NCBI GenBank assembly: GCA_947632685.1
Contig: CANRQD010000067.1
Location: 1 to 7,423 of the forward strand
Origin: an uncultured Bacilli bacterium
GTDB lineage: Bacteria > Bacillota_I > Bacilli_A > RF39 > UBA660
Length of the DNA: 7,423 bases
Direction: 5' to 3'
The position numbers and the translations under genes were made by a program. The notes below the pieces were generated by a model. The model saw only the letters and a list, made by a program, of their open reading frames with translations, made no database searches and was not told the origin of the DNA. This document shows, in pieces, positions 1 to 5,954 of the stretch (its first letter is position 1; every line of letters starts with the position of its first letter).

Positions 1-2
1 TT

Positions 3-74
3 TTAGAAATTCATCAGATTGAAAATAAAAAATGTCAAGAACTACTTGAAAGTTATAATCATGAACTTTATTAA
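3..74 (+). CDS. possible 3' end of an upstream gene (fragment)
   Basis: An open frame enters from the left edge and gives about 23 residues rich in Glu, Lys and Leu, ending ELLESYNHELY and a TAA at 72-74. It looks like a charged C-terminal helix, such as ends many small regulators, but it is too short to assign. It lies in a different frame from the cupin remnant that follows, and the neighbourhood is full of broken genes, so it may itself be debris. Confidence 0.2.
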   Translation, partial: LEIHQIENKKCQELLESYNHELY

Positions 75-97
75 AAATTTCCTAGATTAGTGAAATA

Positions 98-190
98 TAG
101 GAGGAATAAGGAAAAGAAACACAAAAACTATCTCCAGGAGATATTGTAGTAATACCTGTAAATGTAAAACATTGGCATAGTTCAAACCCC
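98..190 (+). pseudogene. decayed cupin-domain protein (remnant)
   Basis: Translation from 98 reads stop, EE, stop, then GKETQKLSPGDIVVIPVNVK followed by HWHSSNP. This is the typical second half of a small cupin barrel of the type found with carboxymuconolactone decarboxylase-like proteins (family pattern: QEEGK, then GD.V.IPPNVKHWH). The TAG at 98-100 sits where the family usually has Gln, and the TAA at 107-109 interrupts the EE-G segment. No upstream half of the domain can be read in any frame, and after residue P (188-190) the frame, open to the TAA at 302-304, stops looking like a cupin. The gene is therefore truncated at both ends and carries two stops. The cupin assignment is fairly secure; the original function is unknown. 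Confidence 0.6.
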
Positions 191-235
191 TTTTGCAAAC
201 GCACCAGATTGATAGTAAACTCGTGCTTTCGAGTA

Positions 236-264
236 AAAAACGTACTTGATAAAAGTGTGTTTTT
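236..264 (+). terminator. terminator-like hairpin after cupin remnant
   Basis: A 12-bp stem pairs AAAAACGTACTT (236-247) with AAGTGTGTTTTT (253-264) around a 5-nt loop, with two G-T wobbles when read as RNA. The right arm ends in five T, so it could act as a weak intrinsic terminator for the decayed cupin gene. The stem is AT-rich and weak, and this is only a structural observation. Confidence 0.3.
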
Positions 265-308
265 GAGTTATTATGTATTTGTCAAGGAAACTTGCATAAA
301 ATAAAAAA

Positions 309-343
309 GGAATACCTAATTTTGATGAGTTAGGTACTATTCC
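309..343 (-). terminator. intrinsic terminator for the minus-strand small ORF
   Basis: GGAATACCTAAT (309-320) pairs with GTTAGG (329-334) and TATTCC (338-343), leaving a 3-nt bulge and an 8-nt loop. Read on the minus strand the stem is followed directly by TTTTTTATTTTATG, a canonical T-tract. It lies 23 bp beyond the stop of the small ORF at 366-491. On the plus strand the following AAAATTTT would support termination only weakly. Confidence 0.55.
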
Positions 344-365
344 AAAATTTTAGGTTAGTACCGAC

Positions 366-491
366 TTATATAGTTGATACTATTTTTATTAATATGATTA
401 AAATCACAATAATAAGTATTATGATAGAGTAAAGATATTTCTCTGATTTTCTCATAATGGCACCATAGAGGTTGAAAGCGCACTTTTGCAT
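366..491 (-). CDS. small hydrophobic peptide, 41 aa
   Basis: The frame starts at the ATG complementary to 489-491 and reads MQKCAFNLYGAIMRKSEKYL, then a run of about 18 residues made almost entirely of Ile, Leu and Val, then K-I-V-S-T-I and a stop. This is one membrane-spanning helix after a basic N-terminal segment. A shorter start at 455 (MRKSEKYL) would give 29 residues. A good minus-strand terminator follows at 309-343, which supports transcription in this direction, but no Shine-Dalgarno sequence is visible before either ATG. The size, charge pattern and single helix resemble type I toxin or holin-like small peptides of Firmicutes; that is resemblance only, and no antisense RNA was identified. 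It could also be a chance frame in AT-rich DNA. Confidence 0.35.
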   Translation of the reverse strand: MQKCAFNLYGAIMRKSEKYLYSIIILIIVILIILIKIVSTI

Positions 492-544
492 TTAAGAATA
501 TAGGTTCATAACATTTGATGATATGTTTCTTTCATTTTCGGGAG

Positions 545-810
545 GTGAATAATTACGAAAACACCATAGAACAATTAACTTTTCTATGTGAAATAAAAAA
601 CAAACTAATAATAAAAGTAGTAAGGTAAATTTATATATTCAATTTTATCAGGTCATATCATTAAATTTAATCAACCCAATTTAAGTATTACAGAACTCAT
701 AGAATTATTGTAATGAATTCTAAAAAAATCTAGTTGTATTATTATACGATAATATTGATAAAATTTATTTACCTAGAGAAAATTAGCAATTAAAATGTGC
801 TAAAAAATAA
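545..810 (+). pseudogene. decayed small gene of unknown function
   Basis: A protein-like reading can be stitched together across three frames. From 545 it reads VNNYENTIEQLTFLCEIKNK and on to a stop at 626-628. From 624 in another frame it reads GKFIYSILSGHIIKFNQPNL and on through ITELIELL to a stop at 711-713. From 712 in the third frame it reads NEF, a stop (721-723), KNLVVLLYDNIDKIYLPREN, a stop (784-786), QLKCAKK and a final stop at 808-810. The join points lie next to each other, as expected for a gene of about 88 codons with two frame changes and two stop codons. A strong GGAGGTG (541-547) sits just where a ribosome binding site would be, although no ATG follows at the right distance. 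I do not recognise the family. Confidence 0.5.
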
Positions 811-885
811 AACAAATTGAAAAAAATATATATATGTGTTAATCCATGTTCTTATTTTATAAACGTAAAATTTTGTAAAAATATC

Positions 886-914
886 TTTACTTTTTGTCAA
901 AAAAGTTATATAAT
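886..914 (+). promoter_or_regulatory. probable promoter for the coiled-coil protein gene
   Basis: A consensus TATAAT (909-914) has TTTACT (886-891) 17 bp upstream, matching four of six positions of the -35 consensus. This predicts a start near 921 and a leader of about 55 nt. The opposite promoter near 3270 has nearly the same form (TTTACG, 17 bp, TATAAT), which suggests the usual housekeeping sigma factor. Confidence 0.55.
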
Positions 915-962
915 ATAGGCAGCAACAGGGGTAAAATATTCTTGATGTAACATATAATAATT

Positions 963-970
963 AAGGAGGA
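963..970 (+). promoter_or_regulatory. ribosome binding site, coiled-coil protein
   Basis: AAGGAGGA lies 6 nt before the ATG at 977. It is a near-perfect anti-16S match and fixes the start. Confidence 0.85.
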
Positions 971-976
971 TTATTT

Positions 977-2035
977 ATGAATAAGTTTATAATTAAAACA
1001 ATGATAGGTTTTCTATCACTTGGTGCAGTAACTGGTGCAGGTGTTTTAACAAAAAATTACACTAAGCATGATGACCAATTAACTAATATTACTAAAGTTG
1101 CTAACAAAAGCTCTAATTTAAAGGAGATAAATCAAGAAATTAAACAAGCAGAAGAAGAATTAAAAGAAGCTAAAGAGGTTAAAGAAAAAGCTGTAAAAGA
1201 AGTAAAAAATGCTGAAAAAGCAATTAATAAAGCATCTAAAGAGAAAGAAAAGGCTATACTTGAACTAAAAAATGCAAAAACAACTGAAGAAAAGAAAAAT
1301 GCACAAGCAAAAATAGATGCTGCAACAACGAAGATAGAGCAAGCTGAGAAAACAAAGAAATCAGCTGAAAAGAAAGTAGAGAAAGCAAGTAAAACAGTAG
1401 AACAAAAAGAACAAAATAAACAAAGTGTTGAAGAAAAAGCTGCTGCAGTAAAAGAAAAGGAAAATACACAAAATCAAATGGTTTCAAACAAAAAATCTGA
1501 ATCTACTAGTTCTAATTCAAATGGAACAAATAATAAAACACAATCTACTACAAAAAATAATACAACAACAAAACAAAAAGAGGAATCAGAAGAACAAGGA
1601 CCTAAATATGATCTTAGTGATTATCCAGATATATTAAATAAAATAAACGAAGAAACTAAAAGACAAGAAAAAGAAATAGAAGAAGAAGCAAAAAAGAAAA
1701 CAGTTGAGTTTCACTTTTATAGTACAAATAAAAACCTATTAATTCACTGTACAGAAGACTACTGTGGTGATAGTGGACATATTTGGTTTGTTGAAGTAGA
1801 ATGTGATTTAAATAAATGCGAAGGATTCACCGATTCTAGAACAGGTACTCAAGTTTCCAATTTAATAATAGGAAGACGTGCTGATATTACTGAGCTTAAT
1901 ATTACTCCACCAGCAGCGAAATATGGGTATAAGTTCGTAGGCTGGGAACTAATATCTTCAAGAAGACTTGTTGAAAATGAAGAAGGTAAAGGTTATCTTT
2001 CAGGTAAATATATAGCAACATATGAAAAAATTTAA
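977..2035 (+). CDS. exported or membrane-anchored coiled-coil protein with C-terminal Cys-containing domain
   Basis: This 352-residue protein of unknown function has four visible parts. Residues 1-24 are a basic start and a hydrophobic stretch (FIIKTMIGFLSLGAVTGAGV) that fits a Sec signal or an uncleaved N-terminal anchor; no clear A-x-A cleavage site is seen. Residues about 47-162 are almost all Glu, Lys, Ala, Asn and Gln and should form one long coiled coil. Residues about 168-205 are a Ser/Thr/Asn linker typical of surface proteins. After a short charged helix (215-242), residues 243-352 form a compact domain with two C-x4-C pairs (Cys258/263 and Cys276/281) and, near the end, GYKFVGWE (317-324) and a beta-like YIATYEKI. 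The GY.F.GW pattern resembles Listeria/Bacteroides (InlB B-type) surface repeats. There is no LPxTG motif or other wall-sorting signal. It is probably a cell-surface stalk carrying a small beta domain, with the cysteines forming disulfides or binding a metal. It has its own promoter and terminator, so it is likely monocistronic. Confidence 0.85.
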   Translation: MNKFIIKTMIGFLSLGAVTGAGVLTKNYTKHDDQLTNITKVANKSSNLKEINQEIKQAEEELKEAKEVKEKAVKEVKNAEKAINKASKEKEKAILELKNAKTTEEKKNAQAKIDAATTKIEQAEKTKKSAEKKVEKASKTVEQKEQNKQSVEEKAAAVKEKENTQNQMVSNKKSESTSSNSNGTNNKTQSTTKNNTTTKQKEESEEQGPKYDLSDYPDILNKINEETKRQEKEIEEEAKKKTVEFHFYSTNKNLLIHCTEDYCGDSGHIWFVEVECDLNKCEGFTDSRTGTQVSNLIIGRRADITELNITPPAAKYGYKFVGWELISSRRLVENEEGKGYLSGKYIATYEKI

Positions 2036-2052
2036 TAATTAGATAGTCTACA

Positions 2053-2108
2053 AAAAGAAAAAACGGGTATCAAAAAATTGAACGTTAAAAATACCTGTTT
2101 TTTCTTTT
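2053..2108 (+). terminator. strong hairpin terminator, likely bidirectional
   Basis: An 18-bp stem pairs AAAAGAAAAAACGGGTAT (2053-2070) with ATACCTGTTTTTTCTTTT (2091-2108), with one G-T wobble and a 20-nt loop. The right arm carries the T-tract. It starts 18 bp after the coiled-coil gene stop. Because the left arm is the complement, it should also stop transcripts arriving from the minus-strand gene. Confidence 0.85.
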
Positions 2109-2160
2109 ATTATATAATGTAGTTTGAATGAAATTTATTTCACATCAGATATTTAAGAAC

Positions 2161-2191
2161 CTAAAAAAGAAACTAGAGACCACTCTAGTTT
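2161..2191 (-). terminator. terminator of the minus-strand hypothetical gene
   Basis: AAACTAGAG (2170-2178) and CTCTAGTTT (2183-2191) form a perfect 9-bp stem with an ACCA loop. Read on the minus strand it is followed by CTTTTTTAG, a usable T-tract. It lies about 60 bp after the stop of the gene at 2252-3241. Confidence 0.65.
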
Positions 2192-2251
2192 TATTATACT
2201 CGTTAGTATATAATATTTATTGAAGGTGATAGCATCAAAATAATCTTCTTT

Positions 2252-3241
2252 TTATTTCTCATTATTTAATTTTTTTTCAATACGTTTAACTAATCTTATA
2301 CTTGATTCAACTTCATTTTGCGTACGATTAGTAATATTACTTAATTCTTTAACATTTGAATTTGAAGAAAGACTATATTTTCCTGAATGGATAACCTTAC
2401 TAATTGTTATTAAAGCTTCATCTTTATTATATCCGTTATTAATTATTTCTCTCACACATTCTCCAACAATTTTTATAGTCTTCTTTGATTCATTTGAAAG
2501 TTTAAATGAATCATCAATATCAGTTATTTCTCCTAATGGAAATAATTTGTTTACAAGTTGTTCAAGTCTTAAAGATATAGGCATTTTAATATTTTCCAAT
2601 GAACTAAATGCATAATTATTTCCTAAAGATATTCCAAATTGTGCCAAAATAGACATCATTGTTTGAACTCTAACATTTATATTTGAAAGACTAAAATCAG
2701 GATTTTCGTTATAAAATAATTTATATATTTCTATTAAGGCTTTAGAGTCCATATCCAAATTAACTGGCTTAACATTTTTTAATAAATTAATATGCTTAAT
2801 TAATTTACTAAATTGTTGATTAATAATATCATAATTTGGATAATCCATAATACTATCTTTATCTAAATCTGAAAAAGATATATTTAATCCTTTCTCCGAA
2901 ATAAATTCTGCAGTCATTGAATTTTTAATTTTCTCATTTTTATTTTTACAACTAAATAAAACCAAATTCTTATTATTGTATTTTATAATTTCTTGAGAGT
3001 CTATATCACTGTATTCAACAACTAGTAGTTTTTCTTCAAATTCTTTTAGTATTGTCCTAATAAATGAAACATTTCTTAACATATTTGCATGAGATTTTGA
3101 ATTAATAAAATCATCAAGTAATTTATTTATTTTTTCTCCGTTAATATCTGAATTAGATTCAACTCCTTCAAATATAAATGCGAATCTTTCTCCATTTTCA
3201 TATGTTATATTCTTATTAAAATTAACTTTTTTCATACACAT
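2252..3241 (-). CDS. hypothetical protein, 329 aa
   Basis: I do not recognise this family. The protein is soluble, with no signal peptide or membrane segment. Residues about 17-130 look like a mixed alpha/beta domain with short beta strands (RFAFIFEGV at 19-27, KLLVVEYSDI at 71-80, KNLVLFSCKN at 91-100). Residues about 135-329 look mostly helical. The last 35 residues contain VKELSNITNRTQNEVESSIR (297-316), which could fold as a helix-turn-helix, so a DNA-associated or regulatory role is possible but not shown. Two starts compete: ATG at 3241 (MCMKKV, 4 nt from the end of AAGGAGGG) and ATG at 3235 (MKKV, 10 nt). Either is possible; 3241 is used here. It is divergent from the repeat/sigma-like gene and shares its upstream region, so the two could be co-regulated or act as partners, but that is inference. 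Confidence 0.8.
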   Translation of the reverse strand: MCMKKVNFNKNITYENGERFAFIFEGVESNSDINGEKINKLLDDFINSKSHANMLRNVSFIRTILKEFEEKLLVVEYSDIDSQEIIKYNNKNLVLFSCKNKNEKIKNSMTAEFISEKGLNISFSDLDKDSIMDYPNYDIINQQFSKLIKHINLLKNVKPVNLDMDSKALIEIYKLFYNENPDFSLSNINVRVQTMMSILAQFGISLGNNYAFSSLENIKMPISLRLEQLVNKLFPLGEITDIDDSFKLSNESKKTIKIVGECVREIINNGYNKDEALITISKVIHSGKYSLSSNSNVKELSNITNRTQNEVESSIRLVKRIEKKLNNEK

Positions 3242-3245
3242 AAAA

Positions 3246-3253
3246 CCCTCCTT
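3246..3253 (-). promoter_or_regulatory. ribosome binding site, minus-strand hypothetical gene
   Basis: The minus strand reads AAGGAGGG, 4 nt before the ATG at 3241 and 10 nt before the in-frame ATG at 3235. The spacing does not decide clearly between the two. Confidence 0.75.
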
Positions 3254-3264
3254 AATTACTCATT

Positions 3265-3293
3265 ATTATAGCTTAAATTTAAAAGAACGTAAA
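3265..3293 (-). promoter_or_regulatory. probable promoter of the minus-strand hypothetical gene
   Basis: On the minus strand, TTTACG (3293-3288) is followed after 17 bp by a perfect TATAAT (3270-3265). The predicted start lies near 3258, which gives a leader of under 20 nt that includes the ribosome binding site. Confidence 0.6.
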
Positions 3294-3412
3294 GGTTTCA
3301 CATACGACAACCTAATTAATGCTGATTGATATTTTATATTAAATTGTTAATTTTACGAAAAGCTATAGATTATTACATCATATGTACAATATTTTTAATT
3401 TTTAGGTTTGAG

Positions 3413-3441
3413 TTTTAATATGTCAAAAATTATGCTATAAT
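3413..3441 (+). promoter_or_regulatory. probable promoter of the HTH-repeat/sigma-like gene
   Basis: A perfect TATAAT (3436-3441) is preceded by TGC, giving an extended -10 element. The -35 position 17 bp upstream is only TTTTAA (3413-3418), so the extended -10 would have to carry the promoter. The predicted start near 3448 falls inside the left arm of the inverted repeat that follows, leaving a leader of about 110 nt. Confidence 0.5.
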
Positions 3442-3442
3442 T

Positions 3443-3486
3443 TACATGAATTTAAATTGATATATTTATTGATTTAAATTCATGTA
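3443..3486. repeat. 15-bp perfect inverted repeat (operator or leader hairpin)
   Basis: TACATGAATTTAAAT (3443-3457) and ATTTAAATTCATGTA (3472-3486) are exact reverse complements separated by 14 nt. The left arm begins 1 nt after the -10 box, so the repeat spans the predicted transcription start. It could be an operator for a dimeric repressor (including the gene's own product) or a 5' stem-loop in the mRNA. It has no T-tract after it and is not a terminator. Confidence 0.7.
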
Positions 3487-3559
3487 TGTATATTCACAAG
3501 TTATATAGGAATGGTATGAAATTATAATTCAAAGAGTAAATAGTTTTGGTGGTGTTATT

Positions 3560-4045
3560 ATGCAAGAAAGTAAATATTTTTATAATGGTATACCTTTGTC
3601 TAAATATTGTAAAGATAATAATATTAATATAAGTACTATACGATCAAGAATATGGAAAAAGAAGCAAAATAGGAAATATAAAAATTATACGGAACAAGAA
3701 ATTGTAGATATGGTTATAGAAGCTTATGGTAGTGGAAGTATTAAATACATGTATAAAGGTATATCATTAAGACAATATTGCCTAGATAATGGTATTAATC
3801 TAGGAACTATTAATTCTAGAATAAATAATTTAAAAAAGCAAAATTCAAAATTAACAAATGATGAATTAGTAATTTTAGCAATGGAAGAATTTGATAATAA
3901 AAATTTTAGATTTTTTTATCATGGTATTCCTTTAAAAACATATTGTGAAAGTCATCCTGAAATAAATTACAATACTATTAGAACCTATATCAATAGAGAA
4001 AAAAGTAAAAATCCAAAATTATCTGATGAAGAACTGATTGAATAA
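3560..4045 (+). CDS. HTH-repeat protein, N-terminal fragment (repeats 1-3)
   Basis: These 161 residues hold three tandem repeats of about 56 residues, with the GIPL-type motif at residues 10, 67 and 122. Each unit reads roughly K-Y-x-Y-x-G-I-P-L-x-x-Y-C-x-x-N-x-I-N-x-x-T-I-x-x-R-I, then a Lys/Asn-rich stretch, then a helix like LSDEELI. The core (L..YC..NNIN.STIRSRI) looks like a helix-turn-helix: one helix, a turn at NIN, and a recognition helix, resembling the short HTH units of resolvases and phage proteins. Cys17, Cys74 and Cys129 occupy the same repeat position and are probably buried. The start ATG has GGTGGTG (3548-3554) 5 nt upstream, a weak but usable ribosome binding site. On its own this piece would be a small DNA-binding protein without the sigma-like part. 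A DNA-binding role is inferred from the motif only. Confidence 0.75.
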   Translation: MQESKYFYNGIPLSKYCKDNNINISTIRSRIWKKKQNRKYKNYTEQEIVDMVIEAYGSGSIKYMYKGISLRQYCLDNGINLGTINSRINNLKKQNSKLTNDELVILAMEEFDNKNFRFFYHGIPLKTYCESHPEINYNTIRTYINREKSKNPKLSDEELIE

Positions 4046-4126
4046 TATTTAAATAAAGAACACAAAGGAATTTATACATATTACTATTTAGGTATACCAC
4101 TAAAACAATACTGTGATGAGAATAAT

Positions 4127-5809
4127 TTGAATTATAGAAATATAATTACATATATGAGCAGATATAGAAATACTGATAACTTTAAAGGGTTAAGCGATGA
4201 TGAATTTGTTGAAGCAATTATGAATCAATATCAACCATTTGAACCTAAATATTTATATAAAGGGTTAACACTAAGAGAGTATTGCATTCAAAATGATTTA
4301 TCATATTATAGTGTAATATCTTTTGTAAAAAGAAAATTAGCAAAAGGTAGTACGAAAAGTATTGATAATTTAATTGACGAAGGTATAAACACAATAAATA
4401 GGTATGGAATAATTTATTATTATAAAGGTACACCTTTAAAAGACTACGCAGAACAAAATAACTTAAATGCAAGTTCGATTCGTTGCGCTATTTTAAGAAA
4501 GCAAATAAGAAGTGATAAACCATTGCAAGAAATTATTAATGAATGCGTTGAAGCTTATCAAAAATTTTCTATAAAATATTATTATAATGAAATACCACTT
4601 ATAACATATTGTAATAAAATTGGTTTAAATTATAATACAGTAATAAAAAAATATTTATATGAATACAATAAATATACTGATATAACAATTGATGAAGCAA
4701 TAAAACAAATAGTAGATTATTATATAGAACATCCTCCAGTAAAAACTAAATATTTTGTTAATAATCAATCATTAGCAAAGTTTTGTGATACAAATGGATA
4801 CCCTTATTTAGCAATTTACAGAAGAATTAAAACTTTAGAATCTAAAGATGACTCACTAGATAGTAATCAAATTATAGAGACAGCAATAAAAAAATATGAA
4901 GATCGATTGCATATAAATAAAATAAATGAAATATTTGATAAATTAAAAAATAATAAAATAAGTAATATTGATGTAATAAAAGATATATGTAATTTTTTAA
5001 AAATTAATTTTGAAAATGTAATTGATTTAGTTAGTATGGATTTTTCATATAACCAAGCAATTAATATGATATGGTATTTTTCAGATAGTAAGATTAATGA
5101 TAACTATAAAGTGATTACTGACAAAGGAATAAAGAAGATTTTTTCTTTAATAGATGATATAAAAAATTCTAATATGGATTTCGAAAAATTTGAATTTTAT
5201 GATTTAATAGGAATATACAAAAGTGAGTTATATGATTCAAGAAATGAAATCTTATTAAAACAAAAAAAATACATTTGTAAAACAATATTTTCATTATGTA
5301 GAAATTATGAAATTAAAGTTAATAATAGTAACTATGAGGATTTTGAAAATGAGGTAAAATATTATCTACTTATGGTAATAAATCACACCAATTTAAATAA
5401 ACCTGGGCAGATAATTAAGTATATGGATTTAACTGTGAAAGGTTATTTTAGAACCTATTTAAAGAAATATAAGAAACAAAATAATATTTTATCATTAGAT
5501 GATTATAAATACTCTAATGATAGAGGTACAGTAAAAGGAAAGACAAGACTAGATTATATAGCTGATCCTGTTAATCCATATGAAAAATCAGAAAATATTT
5601 CATTTAGTCAAGAAATGATGCAAATATTATCAACTTTATCGTCTGAGAATTTATCATTTATTATGTTAAAATATCAAGAAAATTATGATGACAATGATTT
5701 AGCAAATCATTTTAATTTAACGATTAATGAAATTAAGCAAAAAGAAACAGAAATATTATCTTTATTGAAAAATAATCATAATGCAAAATTAATGAGAAAA
5801 AAAAGATAA
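4127..5809 (+). CDS. HTH-repeat and sigma-70-like protein, C-terminal part
   Basis: The frame is open from 4046; 4127 is an internal TTG within repeat 4, with no ribosome binding site, so the start is nominal (an ATG at 4154 is no better supported). Numbered from the TTG, repeats 5-8 have their GIPL-type motif at residues 46, 101, 155 and 213, and repeat 8 ends near 260. A degenerate ninth unit may follow (about 267-320, with ICNFLKINFENVI). Residues about 371-460 resemble sigma-70 region 2: NYEDFENEV (402-410) fits the D-L-x-Q-E core, followed by YYLLMVI, a segment ending YFRTYLKKYKK (440-450), and LSLDDY. Residues about 493-548 resemble region 4: LSSENLSFIMLKYQENYDDN, then DLANHFNLTINEIKQKE, a helix-turn-helix like L..RE..I..L+Y.....EIA..L..S. 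Region 1.1 and a clear region 3 are absent. The family is diverged, so core RNA polymerase binding is an inference. The protein would be cytoplasmic. Confidence 0.75.
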   Translation: MNYRNIITYMSRYRNTDNFKGLSDDEFVEAIMNQYQPFEPKYLYKGLTLREYCIQNDLSYYSVISFVKRKLAKGSTKSIDNLIDEGINTINRYGIIYYYKGTPLKDYAEQNNLNASSIRCAILRKQIRSDKPLQEIINECVEAYQKFSIKYYYNEIPLITYCNKIGLNYNTVIKKYLYEYNKYTDITIDEAIKQIVDYYIEHPPVKTKYFVNNQSLAKFCDTNGYPYLAIYRRIKTLESKDDSLDSNQIIETAIKKYEDRLHINKINEIFDKLKNNKISNIDVIKDICNFLKINFENVIDLVSMDFSYNQAINMIWYFSDSKINDNYKVITDKGIKKIFSLIDDIKNSNMDFEKFEFYDLIGIYKSELYDSRNEILLKQKKYICKTIFSLCRNYEIKVNNSNYEDFENEVKYYLLMVINHTNLNKPGQIIKYMDLTVKGYFRTYLKKYKKQNNILSLDDYKYSNDRGTVKGKTRLDYIADPVNPYEKSENISFSQEMMQILSTLSSENLSFIMLKYQENYDDNDLANHFNLTINEIKQKETEILSLLKNNHNAKLMRKKR

Positions 5810-5840
5810 TTAAATTGGCATTTTTTGTGATGATTATGAA

Positions 5841-5858
5841 TAAAAATTCTAATTTTTA
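5841..5858. repeat. short AT-rich palindrome in the intergenic gap
   Basis: TAAAAATT and AATTTTTA flank a 2-nt centre, 32 bp after the sigma-like gene ends. It could act as a weak terminator but has no G-C pairs. The rest of 5810-5954 shows no convincing promoter; TATAAT at 5871-5876 lacks a -35 match at the right distance. Confidence 0.25.
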
Positions 5859-5944
5859 ACATTATCTTAATATAATAAAAAATATATTTCATGCTAAGTC
5901 TATTTTATTATATAAAATTAAAATATTTTATGCATACTAAAACT

Positions 5945-5950
5945 GGAGGT
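5945..5950 (+). promoter_or_regulatory. ribosome binding site of uvsE
   Basis: GGAGGT lies 4 nt before the ATG at 5955, within CTGGAGGTTAGT, and decides the start. Confidence 0.85.
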
Positions 5951-5954
5951 TAGT

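Larger units (their letters stand above)
3560..5809 (+). pseudogene. HTH-repeat/sigma-like gene interrupted by one stop codon
   Basis: The two open frames at 3560-4045 and 4046-5809 are in the same frame, and repeat 4 of the protein begins right after the stop, so they were one gene of 750 codons. The only break is TAA at 4043-4045. The spacing is undisturbed: from the DEEL motif to the next GIPL is 22 residues, exactly as in repeat 2 to repeat 3. At the matching position other repeats have Leu, Met or Ala, so a single change such as TTA to TAA explains it. TAA is followed by T, not a known leaky context, and TAA is not reassigned in bacteria, so readthrough is unlikely. There are no other stops or frameshifts over 2.2 kb, which suggests that the mutation is recent or that it is a sequence error. 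Confidence 0.65.

Noticed and set aside
562..590. Hairpin CATAGAA / TTCTATG as a terminator
   Set aside because: No T-tract follows on either strand, and it lies inside the decayed gene.
1254..1487. 77-residue minus-strand open frame inside the coiled-coil gene
   Set aside because: It is the complement of a Glu/Lys-rich coding region, which automatically gives Phe/Leu-rich sequence; it has no ribosome binding site or promoter.
2225..2269. Possible small plus-strand peptide after GAAGGTGATAGC
   Set aside because: It would need an ATC start, gives only about 11 residues, and overlaps the 3' end of the minus-strand gene.
4043..4045. Programmed stop-codon readthrough or an alternative genetic code
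   Set aside because: TAA followed by T is not a leaky context, TAA reassignment is not known in bacteria, and all other genes here use TAA normally as their stop.
4245..4472. 75-residue minus-strand open frame inside the repeat gene
   Set aside because: It lies wholly within a well-supported coding frame on the other strand, has low-complexity composition and no ribosome binding site.
3560..4730. The eight-fold repeat as a DNA-level tandem repeat or CRISPR-like array
   Set aside because: The units are similar only as protein; their DNA has diverged and spacing varies between 54 and 58 codons. No identical direct repeats are present.
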